Positions 33,881 to 43,086 of a DNA stretch of 64,000 nucleotides are shown here, piece by piece. Origin of the DNA: Halopseudomonas sabulinigri. GTDB lineage: Bacteria > Pseudomonadota > Gammaproteobacteria > Pseudomonadales > Pseudomonadaceae. Location of the stretch: positions 372,001 through 436,000 of the forward strand of contig NZ_LT629763.1 of assembly GCF_900105255.1 (NCBI RefSeq), read 5' to 3'. Under the pieces are notes generated by a model. The model was not told the DNA's origin, made no database searches, and saw only the letters and a program-made list of their open reading frames with translations. Numbering within the stretch: the first letter of the stretch is position 1; each line of letters starts with the position of its first letter. Both the position numbers and the translations under genes were made by a program.

Positions 33881-36800
33881 CAGAGCCGCGCCGGCAATTC
33901 GAAACCACGTAGAACCGCGACATCGAATGGGTTGGGCGTGCGCTGGCTGTGCAGCAGGTAGTTGGCACGCAAGCCGCCGAGGCTGGCCTTGAGCAGCATT
34001 ACGTCACGGTCAGTGTGGTAGTCGACCTCCATTTGGTCCAGCAGGCGAAACAGGGACCAGGCGCCGGAGCGTTGCTCCATGCCCATACGGCGCCCGCCCA
34101 GGTCTTCAACTACCAGGCTGATACGCTCTTCCTCGCCGCGTGAGGGCCAGCGAAACGCACTTTGCACGATGGGGCCGTGGCGGTATTCCATTTGCTGGTT
34201 GCCGTAACGGAAGCTGGCCCGGCCCAGACTGGAGTCGAGCGAGTAGGGCTCCAGCTTGAATACAATGCTCGGCTCGTTCGGGTCTTCGGCAAAGAAACTG
34301 CGGCGGATGGTCTGTACCCGGTTCATCTGGCTGAGAAACTCCCGCGAGATCGGCAGTGCACGGCCATCGACCCGGCGCAATTGATACTGGCCGGCGGTGC
34401 CGCTGACAAAGGGCGAGAGATAGCGCTCGAAGAACGCATCGGCGATGCCCTGGTCCTTGAAGAACGCGCGGAAGTCAGCCAGATCCACATCGCTGTCGGT
34501 ATCCGTCGCGAAAGGGTAACGCTGGCGCAGGGAGGTGCGATAAGCGCTGTACAGCTCGGTCCGGTAGCGCTGGTTAAGGTACTGATGGGCATCGGACAAC
34601 ACCAGCATCCAGCCATCCTCCGCGACCAGCGATATCCAGTTGCTGACCGGGCTGGGCAGGTTGCCGGCGCTGCTGCGCACCTGGTTGATGGCGTCGCGCT
34701 GGCCCTGCATGCGCGCTTTGGCCATCTCGAACGCCTCCTGCTGTGGGGTGCTGGAGTTGGCCAGCTGGGCCAGCTGCATCTGCAGCGCTCCCATCGCCTG
34801 CAGCGCTGTGGCCAGCTGTGGTCCGGGGTTGCCGTCGGCGTCGAGCAATTGGTGCAGGCTGCTGAAGCGCTGCTGCAGGGCGGCCTGCCCGGCGGTTTGC
34901 GTCAGTTGGTCGGCGGCGGCCTCGGCCCCCAGTTCGGCCACTTTCTGCAGTTGCCGCGCGCGGCGGGAGTTGCCGATGTTGCCCACTTCGTCTGGGATCT
35001 CTGGCAGTTCGGGCGGCAGGAACAGGGTGTTCTCCCGGACCTCCTGCAGCAAGCGGGTAATCGGCGAGTTGGCCGCTGACAAGCCTGACAGGCGTTCAGC
35101 ACCCGCGCCGGGTGCGCCCAAGGGTTCGAGCTGCAGCCTGGCGATGGCATTGATCCACTGGTCGGCGTAATCCTGGAAGTAGAGCGCTTCCATCTCGCTG
35201 CTCAGGCGTGCCAGATCGCGGGGGCTGAGGTCATCACTCTTGCCCAGCACCCAGTTGTCCTTGAGCATGTTGCGCACCAGGTCGGCGCCCTGGGCGAGGA
35301 ACATCTGTTCGTAGCCGGCTTTGGTGTAAAAGCCGGGAATACGGTTGCTGCGTGAGGTAAGCAGCAACGCCTGCGGCCCCAGGTGCTGGTCCAGCCGGTA
35401 TTCAGGCAGGCGCCGTGCCTGTTCGCGCAACATGCGATAGATAACGCTGGCCAGTGACTCGCCGCGCAACTGCTGGCGGGCGTCGGCGACCAGGCGCGGG
35501 TCCAGGGTGTAGGCGCTGAAGCCCGTTGCCAGCAAGCGCTCGAAGTGATCATCCAGACTGCTTTGCACGCTGTTGTTATTGGGGTAGCGCATGGACCATT
35601 CATCGGCCATCCAGCTCTGCAGGTAGGCGTTGTCGCGGCGCTCTTCGATGTTCAACATCAAATAGGCGCGCAGGCTGCCCAGCAGCAGCTCACGGTCGTG
35701 CATGTCATTGCGAATCTGCGCTTCCAGTTGCTTGCCTACCAGCGGCAGTAGGTAGCTCTGCAGGGCGTCGTGGTATGCCGCTTGCAACTGCGGGTTGACC
35801 TCGTCGGCCGGGTAAAGGCCCGCCTTTTCGTGCCAGCGCACCTCATCGGTTGGTGGAAATACCAGGGTGGCGGCGTAGCGGGTGTCGAGTTGCTTGAGCA
35901 ACTGCGGGGCGTTGCTGTGCGCGCTGATACGAGCGGGCTCGGTATCGAAGTACTCGCTGAGCTGCCGCAGCTGTTCAAAGCGGTCGTGGTTGGCCGAGAA
36001 GCTCAACGCCCAGCTGGTGCCCAGGATCGCCAGCCCGGCGAAAGCGGCAGCGTACAGCACGCGCTGACGACGGTGCAGGCGTTTTATCTCCCGCTCGTCC
36101 AGACCGGCCAGTGCCGACTCGGGAAAGATCACTTCACTGAGCAGGCGCTGAATGAAATAACCCTGCTGGCGTTGCAGCGCGGGCAGCGGTGGTGTGGGCA
36201 TGCCAAGGCTGCGGCTGAACTCGCTGTGCAGCGGGTTGTGGTCGCCATGCAGCTGCGGAGCACTGGTCAGGTAGAAACCGCGCAGTTGGGTCGCGCGTTG
36301 ATAACGGTTGCCGGCGAAGGCCAGCTCAACGAACAGCCCAAGGTGCTCTGCCAGAGCGCCAAGCTGATGCGGGAAGTCGAGGATCCTGCCACGGCGCTGA
36401 TTGTCCCGCTCCAGGTGCAGGCGGGGAATGATCTGGCTATTCAGGCGTTGCAGTAGCGCATCGAACTCGGTGCGTACCACGCCACTGTCAGTGCCATCTT
36501 GCTCCTTGCTGAAACTGGCGCCCATGACCTGGTGGCGCTCATCCTGGCTGAGGTGATCGAAGAACTCATCGAAGCCCAGCACCTGGTCGGACTTGCTGAG
36601 CACCAGGTAGACGGGCACATCCACACCCAGTTGTTGGTTGATTTCCAGCAGCCGCTGGCGCGTCTGGCGGGCCAGGGCTTCGAGCTCCATTTCATTGCCG
36701 CTGAGCAGCAGGTCACTTGGCAGGGTCACCAACACGCCATTGAGGTGACGACCGCGGCGTCGTTGCAGCAGCTTCAGCAGTGTGCGCCACCCCAGCGCGT

Positions 36801-37401
36801 CCAGGTCGCTGTCTGGCTGGGTCAGATAACGTCCGGCAGTATCAACGATGACCGCGTGCTCGGCAAAGTACCAGTCGGCGTAGTCGGTACCTTCAAGGCT
36901 ACGGGTCATGCGTTGTTCGGCATTTTTGTTCAGCGGAAACTCCAGGCCGGAGTAATCCAGTAGGCTGGTTTTACCACTGGCTTCCGGCCCCAGCAGGAGA
37001 TACCAGGGCAGGTCGCGCTTCCAGCGTTCGCTGCGGCCGCGGTACAGGCTGGAGGTCCGCAAGGTGCGCATGGCTTCACGAAAGCGCTCATGCAAGGTGA
37101 CCTGCTGCTCGATGATCTGTTCTTCACGGCGCAGACGTGCCTGTGCCTGCTCGTCATCTTCCTCGGCCTTCTTGCGTTTATCACGCCGCCAGTTGAAGAA
37201 CACCATGGCCAGACCCCAGGCCAGAAACAACAGGCTGATACTCAACAGTCGGCTGCCGGTTGATTGCCAGAAACGGTAGTCGCTAACCGCCAGCAAGGGG
37301 CCGGCGGTCCAGATGAACAGTGCCAGCAAGAGTACGCAGAGCAAGGTCCATACCCAGGTTTTACGCAGCGCCGCTGCGGTTTTTCGTGCAAATCCCTTCA
37401 T
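33880..37401 (-). CDS. tssM: T6SS inner-membrane protein TssM (IcmF)
   Basis: This is the 1173-residue core of the T6SS membrane complex. Two membrane helices near the N-terminus (WTLLCVLLLALFIWTAGPLL and LLSISLLFLAWGLAMVF) precede a cytoplasmic NTPase-like domain with Walker A LLLGPEASGKTSLLDYSG (about 130-150). A third helix (VLYAAAFAGLAILGTSWAL, about 450) leads to the long periplasmic IcmF-related domain, which ends in the DUF1215/DotU-type C-terminal beta domain. TssM spans the inner membrane, binds TssL and docks on the lipoprotein TssJ. The ATG overlaps the tssL stop by 4 bp. Confidence 0.94.
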   Translation of the reverse strand: MKGFARKTAAALRKTWVWTLLCVLLLALFIWTAGPLLAVSDYRFWQSTGSRLLSISLLFLAWGLAMVFFNWRRDKRKKAEEDDEQAQARLRREEQIIEQQVTLHERFREAMRTLRTSSLYRGRSERWKRDLPWYLLLGPEASGKTSLLDYSGLEFPLNKNAEQRMTRSLEGTDYADWYFAEHAVIVDTAGRYLTQPDSDLDALGWRTLLKLLQRRRGRHLNGVLVTLPSDLLLSGNEMELEALARQTRQRLLEINQQLGVDVPVYLVLSKSDQVLGFDEFFDHLSQDERHQVMGASFSKEQDGTDSGVVRTEFDALLQRLNSQIIPRLHLERDNQRRGRILDFPHQLGALAEHLGLFVELAFAGNRYQRATQLRGFYLTSAPQLHGDHNPLHSEFSRSLGMPTPPLPALQRQQGYFIQRLLSEVIFPESALAGLDEREIKRLHRRQRVLYAAAFAGLAILGTSWALSFSANHDRFEQLRQLSEYFDTEPARISAHSNAPQLLKQLDTRYAATLVFPPTDEVRWHEKAGLYPADEVNPQLQAAYHDALQSYLLPLVGKQLEAQIRNDMHDRELLLGSLRAYLMLNIEERRDNAYLQSWMADEWSMRYPNNNSVQSSLDDHFERLLATGFSAYTLDPRLVADARQQLRGESLASVIYRMLREQARRLPEYRLDQHLGPQALLLTSRSNRIPGFYTKAGYEQMFLAQGADLVRNMLKDNWVLGKSDDLSPRDLARLSSEMEALYFQDYADQWINAIARLQLEPLGAPGAGAERLSGLSAANSPITRLLQEVRENTLFLPPELPEIPDEVGNIGNSRRARQLQKVAELGAEAAADQLTQTAGQAALQQRFSSLHQLLDADGNPGPQLATALQAMGALQMQLAQLANSSTPQQEAFEMAKARMQGQRDAINQVRSSAGNLPSPVSNWISLVAEDGWMLVLSDAHQYLNQRYRTELYSAYRTSLRQRYPFATDTDSDVDLADFRAFFKDQGIADAFFERYLSPFVSGTAGQYQLRRVDGRALPISREFLSQMNRVQTIRRSFFAEDPNEPSIVFKLEPYSLDSSLGRASFRYGNQQMEYRHGPIVQSAFRWPSRGEEERISLVVEDLGGRRMGMEQRSGAWSLFRLLDQMEVDYHTDRDVMLLKASLGGLRANYLLHSQRTPNPFDVAVLRGFELPARL

Positions 37402-38291
37402 TGTGCATTCTTCCCTGCAACAGATGGCGCCACGGTGTGCGCGCTTTCACTCGAAAACGGCGGCATGACACTGTCACGCTGCTCGTCCAGCACCCAGGCA
37501 AAGCCGCTATAGAGCACCAGCAGACAGGTCAGCGTCAGGGCGCCGACCAGCCACCATGGGGCGTAGCGCACCAGGCGACGGCCTTCACCCTTGAGGCCTT
37601 GCCAGTGCGGCGAGATTTCGCGCGGAACGTCGCCGCGAATCTGTCGAATCTGGCGGAACAGGCTGTCACGGATGTTCTCCAGCTCCAGTAACCCGCGCGG
37701 TAGAACGCGGTACTTGCCTTCAAAACCCAGTGACAGACAGACGTACATCAGCTCCAGCATGTCCAGGTGTTTGACCGGGTTGCGGGCCAGCCGGTCAAGC
37801 AGAATGAAGAACTTCTCACCGCCGAAGGTTTCGTTGTGAAAGCTGCTCAGCAAGCTCATTTGTGACCATTCGCTTTCATTGCCCCAGGGCGTGGTGACCA
37901 CGGCTTCGTCGAGCGCGGTACACAGCACATAGCGCGCGCCCATGACCTGACCGCTATCGGTGCTTTCCTGCAGAGCGCGGTGCTCGAACAGCTTGATCTC
38001 GCTGACCAGCTTCTCCTTCAGTAGATAGAGGTCTTCGGACTGATGGCTGTGCTTGAGGCGAACGATTTCCGAGAGCAGGCCGGTAGCCATGCCCACCAGT
38101 GGATTGAGTCCCTGGTGGGATTGTTCCGCCGGTTTGACCCTGGCGGCATAAACCATCCGCTCTTCGAGCTTTTCATAACGCGGAGGGGCCGCAAAGTCGG
38201 TGAGCGTGCTGTTGGCCGGGCTGTGGCCGTGCCGGCTGAGAATGACCGTTTTGTCATCCTGACTGTATTCCATTTCCCTGATCATGTTCAT
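37398..38291 (-). CDS. tssL: T6SS inner-membrane protein TssL (DotU)
   Basis: The 297-residue protein has a cytoplasmic hook domain (PLVGMATGLLSEIVRL, LCTALDEAVVTTPWG, FGGEKFFILLDRL, LELMYVCLSLGFEGKYR), followed by one C-terminal membrane helix (about 247-270, WWLVGALTLTCLLVLYSGFAWVL). It has only a short periplasmic tail. No peptidoglycan-binding OmpA domain is present, so wall anchoring must come from another component. TssL pairs with TssM. Start and stop codons overlap those of tssK and tssM. Confidence 0.93.
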   Translation of the reverse strand: MNMIREMEYSQDDKTVILSRHGHSPANSTLTDFAAPPRYEKLEERMVYAARVKPAEQSHQGLNPLVGMATGLLSEIVRLKHSHQSEDLYLLKEKLVSEIKLFEHRALQESTDSGQVMGARYVLCTALDEAVVTTPWGNESEWSQMSLLSSFHNETFGGEKFFILLDRLARNPVKHLDMLELMYVCLSLGFEGKYRVLPRGLLELENIRDSLFRQIRQIRGDVPREISPHWQGLKGEGRRLVRYAPWWLVGALTLTCLLVLYSGFAWVLDEQRDSVMPPFSSESAHTVAPSVAGKNAQ

Positions 38292-39622
38292 TAGCTCCTG
38301 ATGGCCCAGAAGGCCAGATCCAATCCGCTGATTTCACCCGACACATGGAAGGCGAAGCCGCCGGAGCGTTCGAGCTGGGCGAGTTCTTCGGAGGTGAATT
38401 CGAGGGCAAAGTAGGTTTTGCTGGAGTGGAACGGGATCTGCCGGGGCGCGACGGGCAAGGGTTTCACCTTGATACCCGGCAGATGCAGGTTGACCAACTG
38501 GCGAATGCGTTCCACTGCGCCGACCTTGAGGTGCGCGGGCAGGCGCTTGCGCAGCTCTTCGGAGTCGCACTGGGCGCTGGCGGCCAGCACGAAGGAGGCG
38601 CTGCCGAGCAACTTGGGGTCGTTGATCGGCGATACCTTGATGCCGTACTGACGCTGCTGCAACGGCAACTCGACAGCGTGCTGTTCCAGTACCATCGACA
38701 GCACCTGGCGAATGGCGTCCATCAGTTTACGGAAGCTCTGGCCCTGATCACTGTGCTGATAGCGACTGTCGTGCTTGGGCCGCTTGCTGTCACTGGAGTA
38801 GGTCGACAGCTCACCAAGCAGCGCCAACAGCTCGCGGTAGATATGCTCGGGGTGTACCTGTTCCAGGTTCAGCAGATGACGCAGCACCGGCTCGCTGCGG
38901 TTGATCAGCTGCAGCATCATGAAGTCACCCACTTCCGAGCTGCCCATCTTGCCGGTAGCACGGATACGTTCGGCCAGCATGTCGCCGCGATGCGCCAGCA
39001 TGCTGACGACCTCCTTAAGGCACGACAACAGATAACTGCTGGCATGGCTGTGCAGGTAGGTAGCGACGTATTCCGGATTCAGACTGATGACCGCGTCGGG
39101 CGTGCTGTCCTGAATTTCGCAGACCTGCAGGCGCACAAAAGCCTGCTCGTTCGGGTGCTGACCCAGCAGCAGCTTGAAGTCAGGCTGGGCACAGCTGACC
39201 TGGCTGGCGCTGCCGTCACCGGCATTGGAGTCGGCCACTTCGTTTTCGTGGGCGGTGTAACGGGCCAGCACGTCCTTCTGGTTTGGGCGGCGGGTTTCCA
39301 CATGGTTACTGGTGACCAGCGGCAGGGCCAGGTAAACCGGCGTGCTGCTGGTATTGGGCGGCACATCCAGCGCCAGCGGTTCCTTTTCATTGCCGATTTC
39401 GAACAGACTGCCATCGGGCAATACGCCGCTGGCGTGGCTGATAACCAGTTTGCCCATATTCAGAAACTGCGCGTCTATCTCCAGGCTGAAGAACCCCCAG
39501 GCGTGGCTCATCAGCTTCTGTGTGCGGCTTTTCAGTTGCTGGTCGTAGTACCTGTCGTTCTGTTGGAAATGCTGCGGACGCAACAGCATGCCTTCCTGCC
39601 AGACCACTTTTTGCATGCTCAT
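38291..39622 (-). CDS. tssK: T6SS baseplate subunit TssK
   Basis: The 443-residue baseplate-to-membrane adaptor begins with the family block VVWQEGMLLRPQHFQQNDRYYDQQL and contains the middle segment GKMGSSEVGDFMMLQLINR. TssK trimers link the TssEFG wedges to TssL and TssM. The start (ATG 39622, or 39616) follows the tssJ stop by 3 bp behind GAGG. The last codons overlap the tssL start. Confidence 0.94.
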   Translation of the reverse strand: MSMQKVVWQEGMLLRPQHFQQNDRYYDQQLKSRTQKLMSHAWGFFSLEIDAQFLNMGKLVISHASGVLPDGSLFEIGNEKEPLALDVPPNTSSTPVYLALPLVTSNHVETRRPNQKDVLARYTAHENEVADSNAGDGSASQVSCAQPDFKLLLGQHPNEQAFVRLQVCEIQDSTPDAVISLNPEYVATYLHSHASSYLLSCLKEVVSMLAHRGDMLAERIRATGKMGSSEVGDFMMLQLINRSEPVLRHLLNLEQVHPEHIYRELLALLGELSTYSSDSKRPKHDSRYQHSDQGQSFRKLMDAIRQVLSMVLEQHAVELPLQQRQYGIKVSPINDPKLLGSASFVLAASAQCDSEELRKRLPAHLKVGAVERIRQLVNLHLPGIKVKPLPVAPRQIPFHSSKTYFALEFTSEELAQLERSGGFAFHVSGEISGLDLAFWAIRS

Positions 39623-39625
39623 GCC

Positions 39626-40114
39626 TCAGTCCTCTTCCCGGCTGGGGTCCAGCGCGCGAATACCATGCTCATCAAGCAGCAGCGCCACCGTGTTGCGGTC
39701 TTCGCTGTGCAGCGGCACAACGATGCGCCACTGCGCCTGCGGCAGATCGCGGTACGCGGCCAACACCGCCAGATAGCGGCTGTCGGGCGAGGCGGCCAGC
39801 TTGTAAGTGCGCTCCTCGCCGGGCCGCAGTTCGAGCTCTTCAATGGCGACCAGATCAGGCGCCAGTACTTCGCGCGGGCGCTGATACAGCGAGAAGAAAT
39901 CCGCGTGCTCGAAGGCAACCGGGTTCTTCAGCTCGATCAGCTGCAGCACGATGGGCGAGGGGCGATCATTGATGTCGGGGTTGAGGCGCTCGCTACCCTG
40001 CAGGCTAAGGTCAACCTTGGTCAGATCGGAGTAGGGCGACAGGCTGGAGCAACCGCCAATCAGCACAGTGCAGAGCGCGGCAAGCAGGCAGCGGCTAACG
40101 AATGATGAAGACAT
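39626..40114 (-). CDS. tssJ: T6SS outer-membrane lipoprotein TssJ
   Basis: The 162-residue lipoprotein has a signal peptide ending in lipobox LIGGC (Cys22). The beta-sandwich then shows LTKVDLSLQGSERLNPDINDRPSPIVLQLIELKNPVAFEHADF, the hallmark of TssJ/Lip. It holds the TssM C-terminus at the outer membrane. ATG 40114 is preferred because it has AAGGA at proper spacing; ATG 40123 lies against the same ribosome site. It begins 5 bp after the fha stop. Confidence 0.93.
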   Translation of the reverse strand: MSSSFVSRCLLAALCTVLIGGCSSLSPYSDLTKVDLSLQGSERLNPDINDRPSPIVLQLIELKNPVAFEHADFFSLYQRPREVLAPDLVAIEELELRPGEERTYKLAASPDSRYLAVLAAYRDLPQAQWRIVVPLHSEDRNTVALLLDEHGIRALDPSREED

Positions 40115-40119
40115 GGTGA

Positions 40120-41298
40120 TCATCCTTGATAAGAACTGTTGAGGGAGGCGAGCAGGCGCAGCTGCTCCTGATAGGCCTGGCTGAACTCGGCGCTGTAGAG
40201 CGTTTTGTGCCACTGCTCCTCGCGTTGCAGGCTTTGATGCAGGCGGCTGTAGGCGCGCCATTGGGCGCCGGCGGTATTCAATAGCGTGCCGCCGCCATCC
40301 TGTTCAAAGCGCAACTTGAGTTGCTCCGGCCCCAATTGCTCGAACAGGCCTTTGCTGGCTGCGCGGCTGGCGGCAATCAGCGCCACCTGGTGGGTTTGCA
40401 CCTCGCCAAATGCGCCGGAGAGCAGTTGGTAAGCCGCTTCGTCCGTGCTGGTTTCGCGCAGCAGTCGATGCAAGGCGCCGGCGGTGTCCTGCGCCTGGAG
40501 CAGCGGTTGGGCGGCCAGCGAGTCGGTGTTCAGTTGCAGGTCGCGTTTGAGCTGGGTTTGCGTGTGCAGGTTCTGACGCAGCAGGGCCAGATTCTGCTTG
40601 AGCAGTTTGGCGCTTTTTACCGCCAGGGCTTCACGTTGCGCTTCGCTCAGGCTGTCCATGTTGATACCCAGTGCCGCGGCGAAGCTGTCCCAGAAACCCG
40701 AAGACAAGGCCGTAGGCGGAACGCTTTTGGCCGGTTGCTCGGGCTGGCGCAGCTCGGGGATCGGCAGGCTCTCCATGTCCACGCGGGCGTAATCGGCGCG
40801 CTGATCGGCGTAACTTGGTTGTGGCTGGTTGAGTAGGGCAAAGTCGTCGTTGCCGCGATAGTTCTGCTCGGGCTGATCCATGGCGTTGAGTGGATCCAGG
40901 TCGAGAAAAGCATCATCGGGAATCAGGCTTTCCGGTTGCTCGATCGGATCAGCCGGCTCGGCAAAGACGCTCGGGTCCTGAGCAAGGCGGGCGCGAATGT
41001 CGAAATCGCCCAGACAGTAGACCTGGCCGTGTTCCACGGCCTGGGGCTTGCCCTTGGGCAGGGCGGCTTCGCTGTCCTTGAGCAGAATGCCGTTGCTGCT
41101 GGTATCGGTGATATAGAACACGCCATTGTGAAAACTCACCTCGGCGTGTCGGCCTGAAACAACGCGCTTGCGGTCGGGGATAACCCAGTCGCAGTCCTCC
41201 GCACGGCCGATCACGCCGCCGGCCTGGCGAAAGGTTTTGCTGACGGGCAATCCCGGTTCGAATTGCTGCGCACTGACCACATCAAAGACCAGTTCCAT
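40120..41298 (-). CDS. T6SS FHA-domain protein (Fha/TagH)
   Basis: The 392-residue protein has an N-terminal forkhead-associated domain (residues about 1-100, GVIGRAEDCDWVIPDRKRVVSGRHAEVSFHNGVFYITDTSSNGILL), a phosphothreonine reader. A Pro/Gln/Asp-rich linker runs to about 200. A C-terminal TagH-type domain (about 210-390) includes FWDSFAAALGINMDSLSEAQREALAVKSAKLLKQNLALL. In HSI systems Fha is phosphorylated by the kinase and promotes assembly. Its presence with stk1 and stp1 completes the post-translational switch. The ATG has an ideal AAGGAG site. Confidence 0.92.
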   Translation of the reverse strand: MELVFDVVSAQQFEPGLPVSKTFRQAGGVIGRAEDCDWVIPDRKRVVSGRHAEVSFHNGVFYITDTSSNGILLKDSEAALPKGKPQAVEHGQVYCLGDFDIRARLAQDPSVFAEPADPIEQPESLIPDDAFLDLDPLNAMDQPEQNYRGNDDFALLNQPQPSYADQRADYARVDMESLPIPELRQPEQPAKSVPPTALSSGFWDSFAAALGINMDSLSEAQREALAVKSAKLLKQNLALLRQNLHTQTQLKRDLQLNTDSLAAQPLLQAQDTAGALHRLLRETSTDEAAYQLLSGAFGEVQTHQVALIAASRAASKGLFEQLGPEQLKLRFEQDGGGTLLNTAGAQWRAYSRLHQSLQREEQWHKTLYSAEFSQAYQEQLRLLASLNSSYQG

Positions 41299-41318
41299 TG
41301 CGTTATTGCTCCTTGCGA

Positions 41319-41456
41319 CTAGAGGTCGCGTGCTGCTGTCTTGGGGTCGCCCAGGGGGCGATATTCATCATCGTCAAACTTGTGGTTGCCAGCGCAGGCG
41401 GCCAGCAGGGCGGTAAGCGCCAGGGCCATCAGGCAGCGGATAATGCGGGCAGTCAT
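41319..41456 (-). CDS. 45-residue T6SS-operon lipoprotein
   Basis: This is a very short gene between the sigma-54 activator and fha. The protein is a lipoprotein signal peptide with lipobox LLAAC, then a mature tail of only about 25 residues (CAGNHKFDDDEYRPLGDPKTA…). ATG 41456 has AAGGA 8 bp upstream; ATG 41462 lies too close to it. A tiny ORF sits in the same slot in P. aeruginosa HSI-II by memory (the orfX position). The mature part is too short to be structural alone, and the function is unknown. It is easily missed by gene callers. Confidence 0.72.
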   Translation of the reverse strand: MTARIIRCLMALALTALLAACAGNHKFDDDEYRPLGDPKTAARDL

Positions 41457-41514
41457 AGCCATGTTCCTTCGAGTTGACCAAGTTGTGTTGTGGGGGAAAT
41501 GCCGTGTTCTTGTG

Positions 41515-43086
41515 TCATGGGCGCGCCTGAGCCTGAGCTCGATCCTTCAGCCTGAGGTCGGCGGCGTTGATGTTCAGGCGCTGCATGCGGTAGAGCAGGG
41601 TGCGGCGTGGCAGGCCCAGCTCGCTGGCGGCGCTGGTCTGGTTGCCCTGGTTCTTGCGCAGGCAGTCGAGCAGCAGGTTGCGTTCGACCTGCTCCAGCCG
41701 TTCACGCAAGGATCGGCTGCTGATGGGTTGCTGGCTGTCGGGCAGGCTGAAGTGCTCGGGCAGCAGTACATTGCCCTCGCACAGCAAGAGCGCGCGGGCG
41801 ATCAAGCCCTTGAGTTCACGAACGTTGCCGGGGAAGTGGTAGCCGGCAAGGTGCTCCAGGGCTTCGTCGGACCAGCGGCACGGGCCGCGCTGCAAGAAGC
41901 AGCAGGCTTCCTTAGCAAAACGCCGGGCCAGCAACTGGATATCGGTACCACGCTCGCGTAACGGCGGGATCTCAATGGGAAAGTGGCCCAGGCGATAGAA
42001 CAGGTCTTCGCGGAACTGGCCCTTGTCGACCAGGGTGCGCAGGTCGTGATGGCTGGCCGCAATGATGCGCACATCGACCTTGTGGGTGCGGTTGCTACCC
42101 AGCGGTCGCAATTCGCCTTCCTGCAATACGCGCAGCAGTTTGGCCTGCAGGCCGAGCGGCATATCGCCTATCTCATCCAGAAACAGGGTGCCGCCATCGG
42201 CCGCGTCGAACAGCCCGGCGCGATCCTGGTTCGCACCGGTAAAGGCGCCTTTCACATAGCCGAACAGCTCACTCTCCAGCAGGGCTTCAGGCAGTGCACT
42301 GCAGTTCTGCGCAATAAAGGCTTGGGAGCGGCGCAAGCCGTAATCGTGAATCGAGCGGGCCACCAACTCCTTGCCGGTGCCGGTTTCGCCGGCGACGATC
42401 ACGCTGACGGGGTTGTGCAGTACCTTGCTGATCAGCCGATAGACACGTTGCATCGCGGGGCTGTCGCCGATCAGACCATAACCGCGCTGATGACTTATGG
42501 TGCTGCTGGCGATATCTGGCGGCGTGCCGGGCGTGTTGTCGAGACGCTGCAGCAACTGCAATTGGCCCATGGCAAAGTCGCCCAGCAGGCGTAACGAGTC
42601 GGCAAAGGCTTCGAGTGCCCGGTCGTCGCGCTGGGCAATCAGCAGCAGACCGCCGAGTTGCTGCTCACGGTCATGCAGCGGCAGACACAGCAGGCTGCGC
42701 CAGCTGCGGTCGGTATCGGGCAGGAAGGGCGTGGCGTAAAGGCTGCTGTTGAGCGCTTCCACGTGCAATACCTGATTTTGGAACAGGCAATACTGCAGCA
42801 GTTGCTGGTCCTTGTAGTCGCTGGGCAGCGTGGACGCTTCGCGTTGCAGCGGGGCACCATCGAGCCATTCAGCGCACAGCGTCAGCTGGGTGTGGGTCTT
42901 GTCCAGCAAGTACAGCTGGGCCAGCGGGCAATGGCTGAGTTCGGCCGCCGCCGCCACCAGCTGCTGCTGCAGGCTGCGGCTGTCACTGCTGGTTGCCAGA
43001 TGGCTGAAGCGCGCCAAGAGTGACTCTGCATATACCAGCGGCTGCGCCAACTGATCGAACAGGCTTGGGAGCTTAAGCGAACTCAC
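41515..43086 (-). CDS. sigma-54-dependent activator of the T6SS operon (Sfa)
   Basis: The protein of about 523 residues has an N-terminal GAF-like sensor (about 20-175). An AAA+ domain follows, with Walker [16 protein letters not shown], the sigma-54-contacting GAFTGA loop ([15 protein letters not shown]), and [11 protein letters not shown]-terminal Fis helix-turn-helix reads [21 protein letters not shown]. It drives RpoN promoters of the secretion genes (vgrG and hcp included in known systems). I start it at GTG 43086, with AGGAG 9 bp upstream; a TTG at 43110 also keeps the frame. The 5' end overlaps the clpV 3' end. Confidence 0.88.
   Translation of the reverse strand: MSSLKLPSLFDQLAQPLVYAESLLARFSHLATSSDSRSLQQQLVAAAAELSHCPLAQLYLLDKTHTQLTLCAEWLDGAPLQREASTLPSDYKDQQLLQYCLFQNQVLHVEALNSSLYATPFLPDTDRSWRSLLCLPLHDREQQLGGLLLIAQRDDRALEAFADSLRLLGDFAMGQLQLLQRLDNTPGTPPDIASSTISHQRGYGLIGDSPAMQRVYRLISKVLHNPVSVIVAGETGTGKELVARSIHDYGLRRSQAFIAQNCSALPEALLESELFGYVKGAFTGANQDRAGLFDAADGGTLFLDEIGDMPLGLQAKLLRVLQEGELRPLGSNRTHKVDVRIIAASHHDLRTLVDKGQFREDLFYRLGHFPIEIPPLRERGTDIQLLARRFAKEACCFLQRGPCRWSDEALEHLAGYHFPGNVRELKGLIARALLLCEGNVLLPEHFSLPDSQQPISSRSLRERLEQVERNLLLDCLRKNQGNQTSAASELGLPRRTLLYRMQRLNINAADLRLKDRAQAQARP

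Noticed and set aside
38345-40105. 586-codon plus-strand frame opposite tssK, tssJ and fha
   Set aside because: It is a shadow of GC-rich coding sequence on the other strand, where well-conserved T6SS genes lie.
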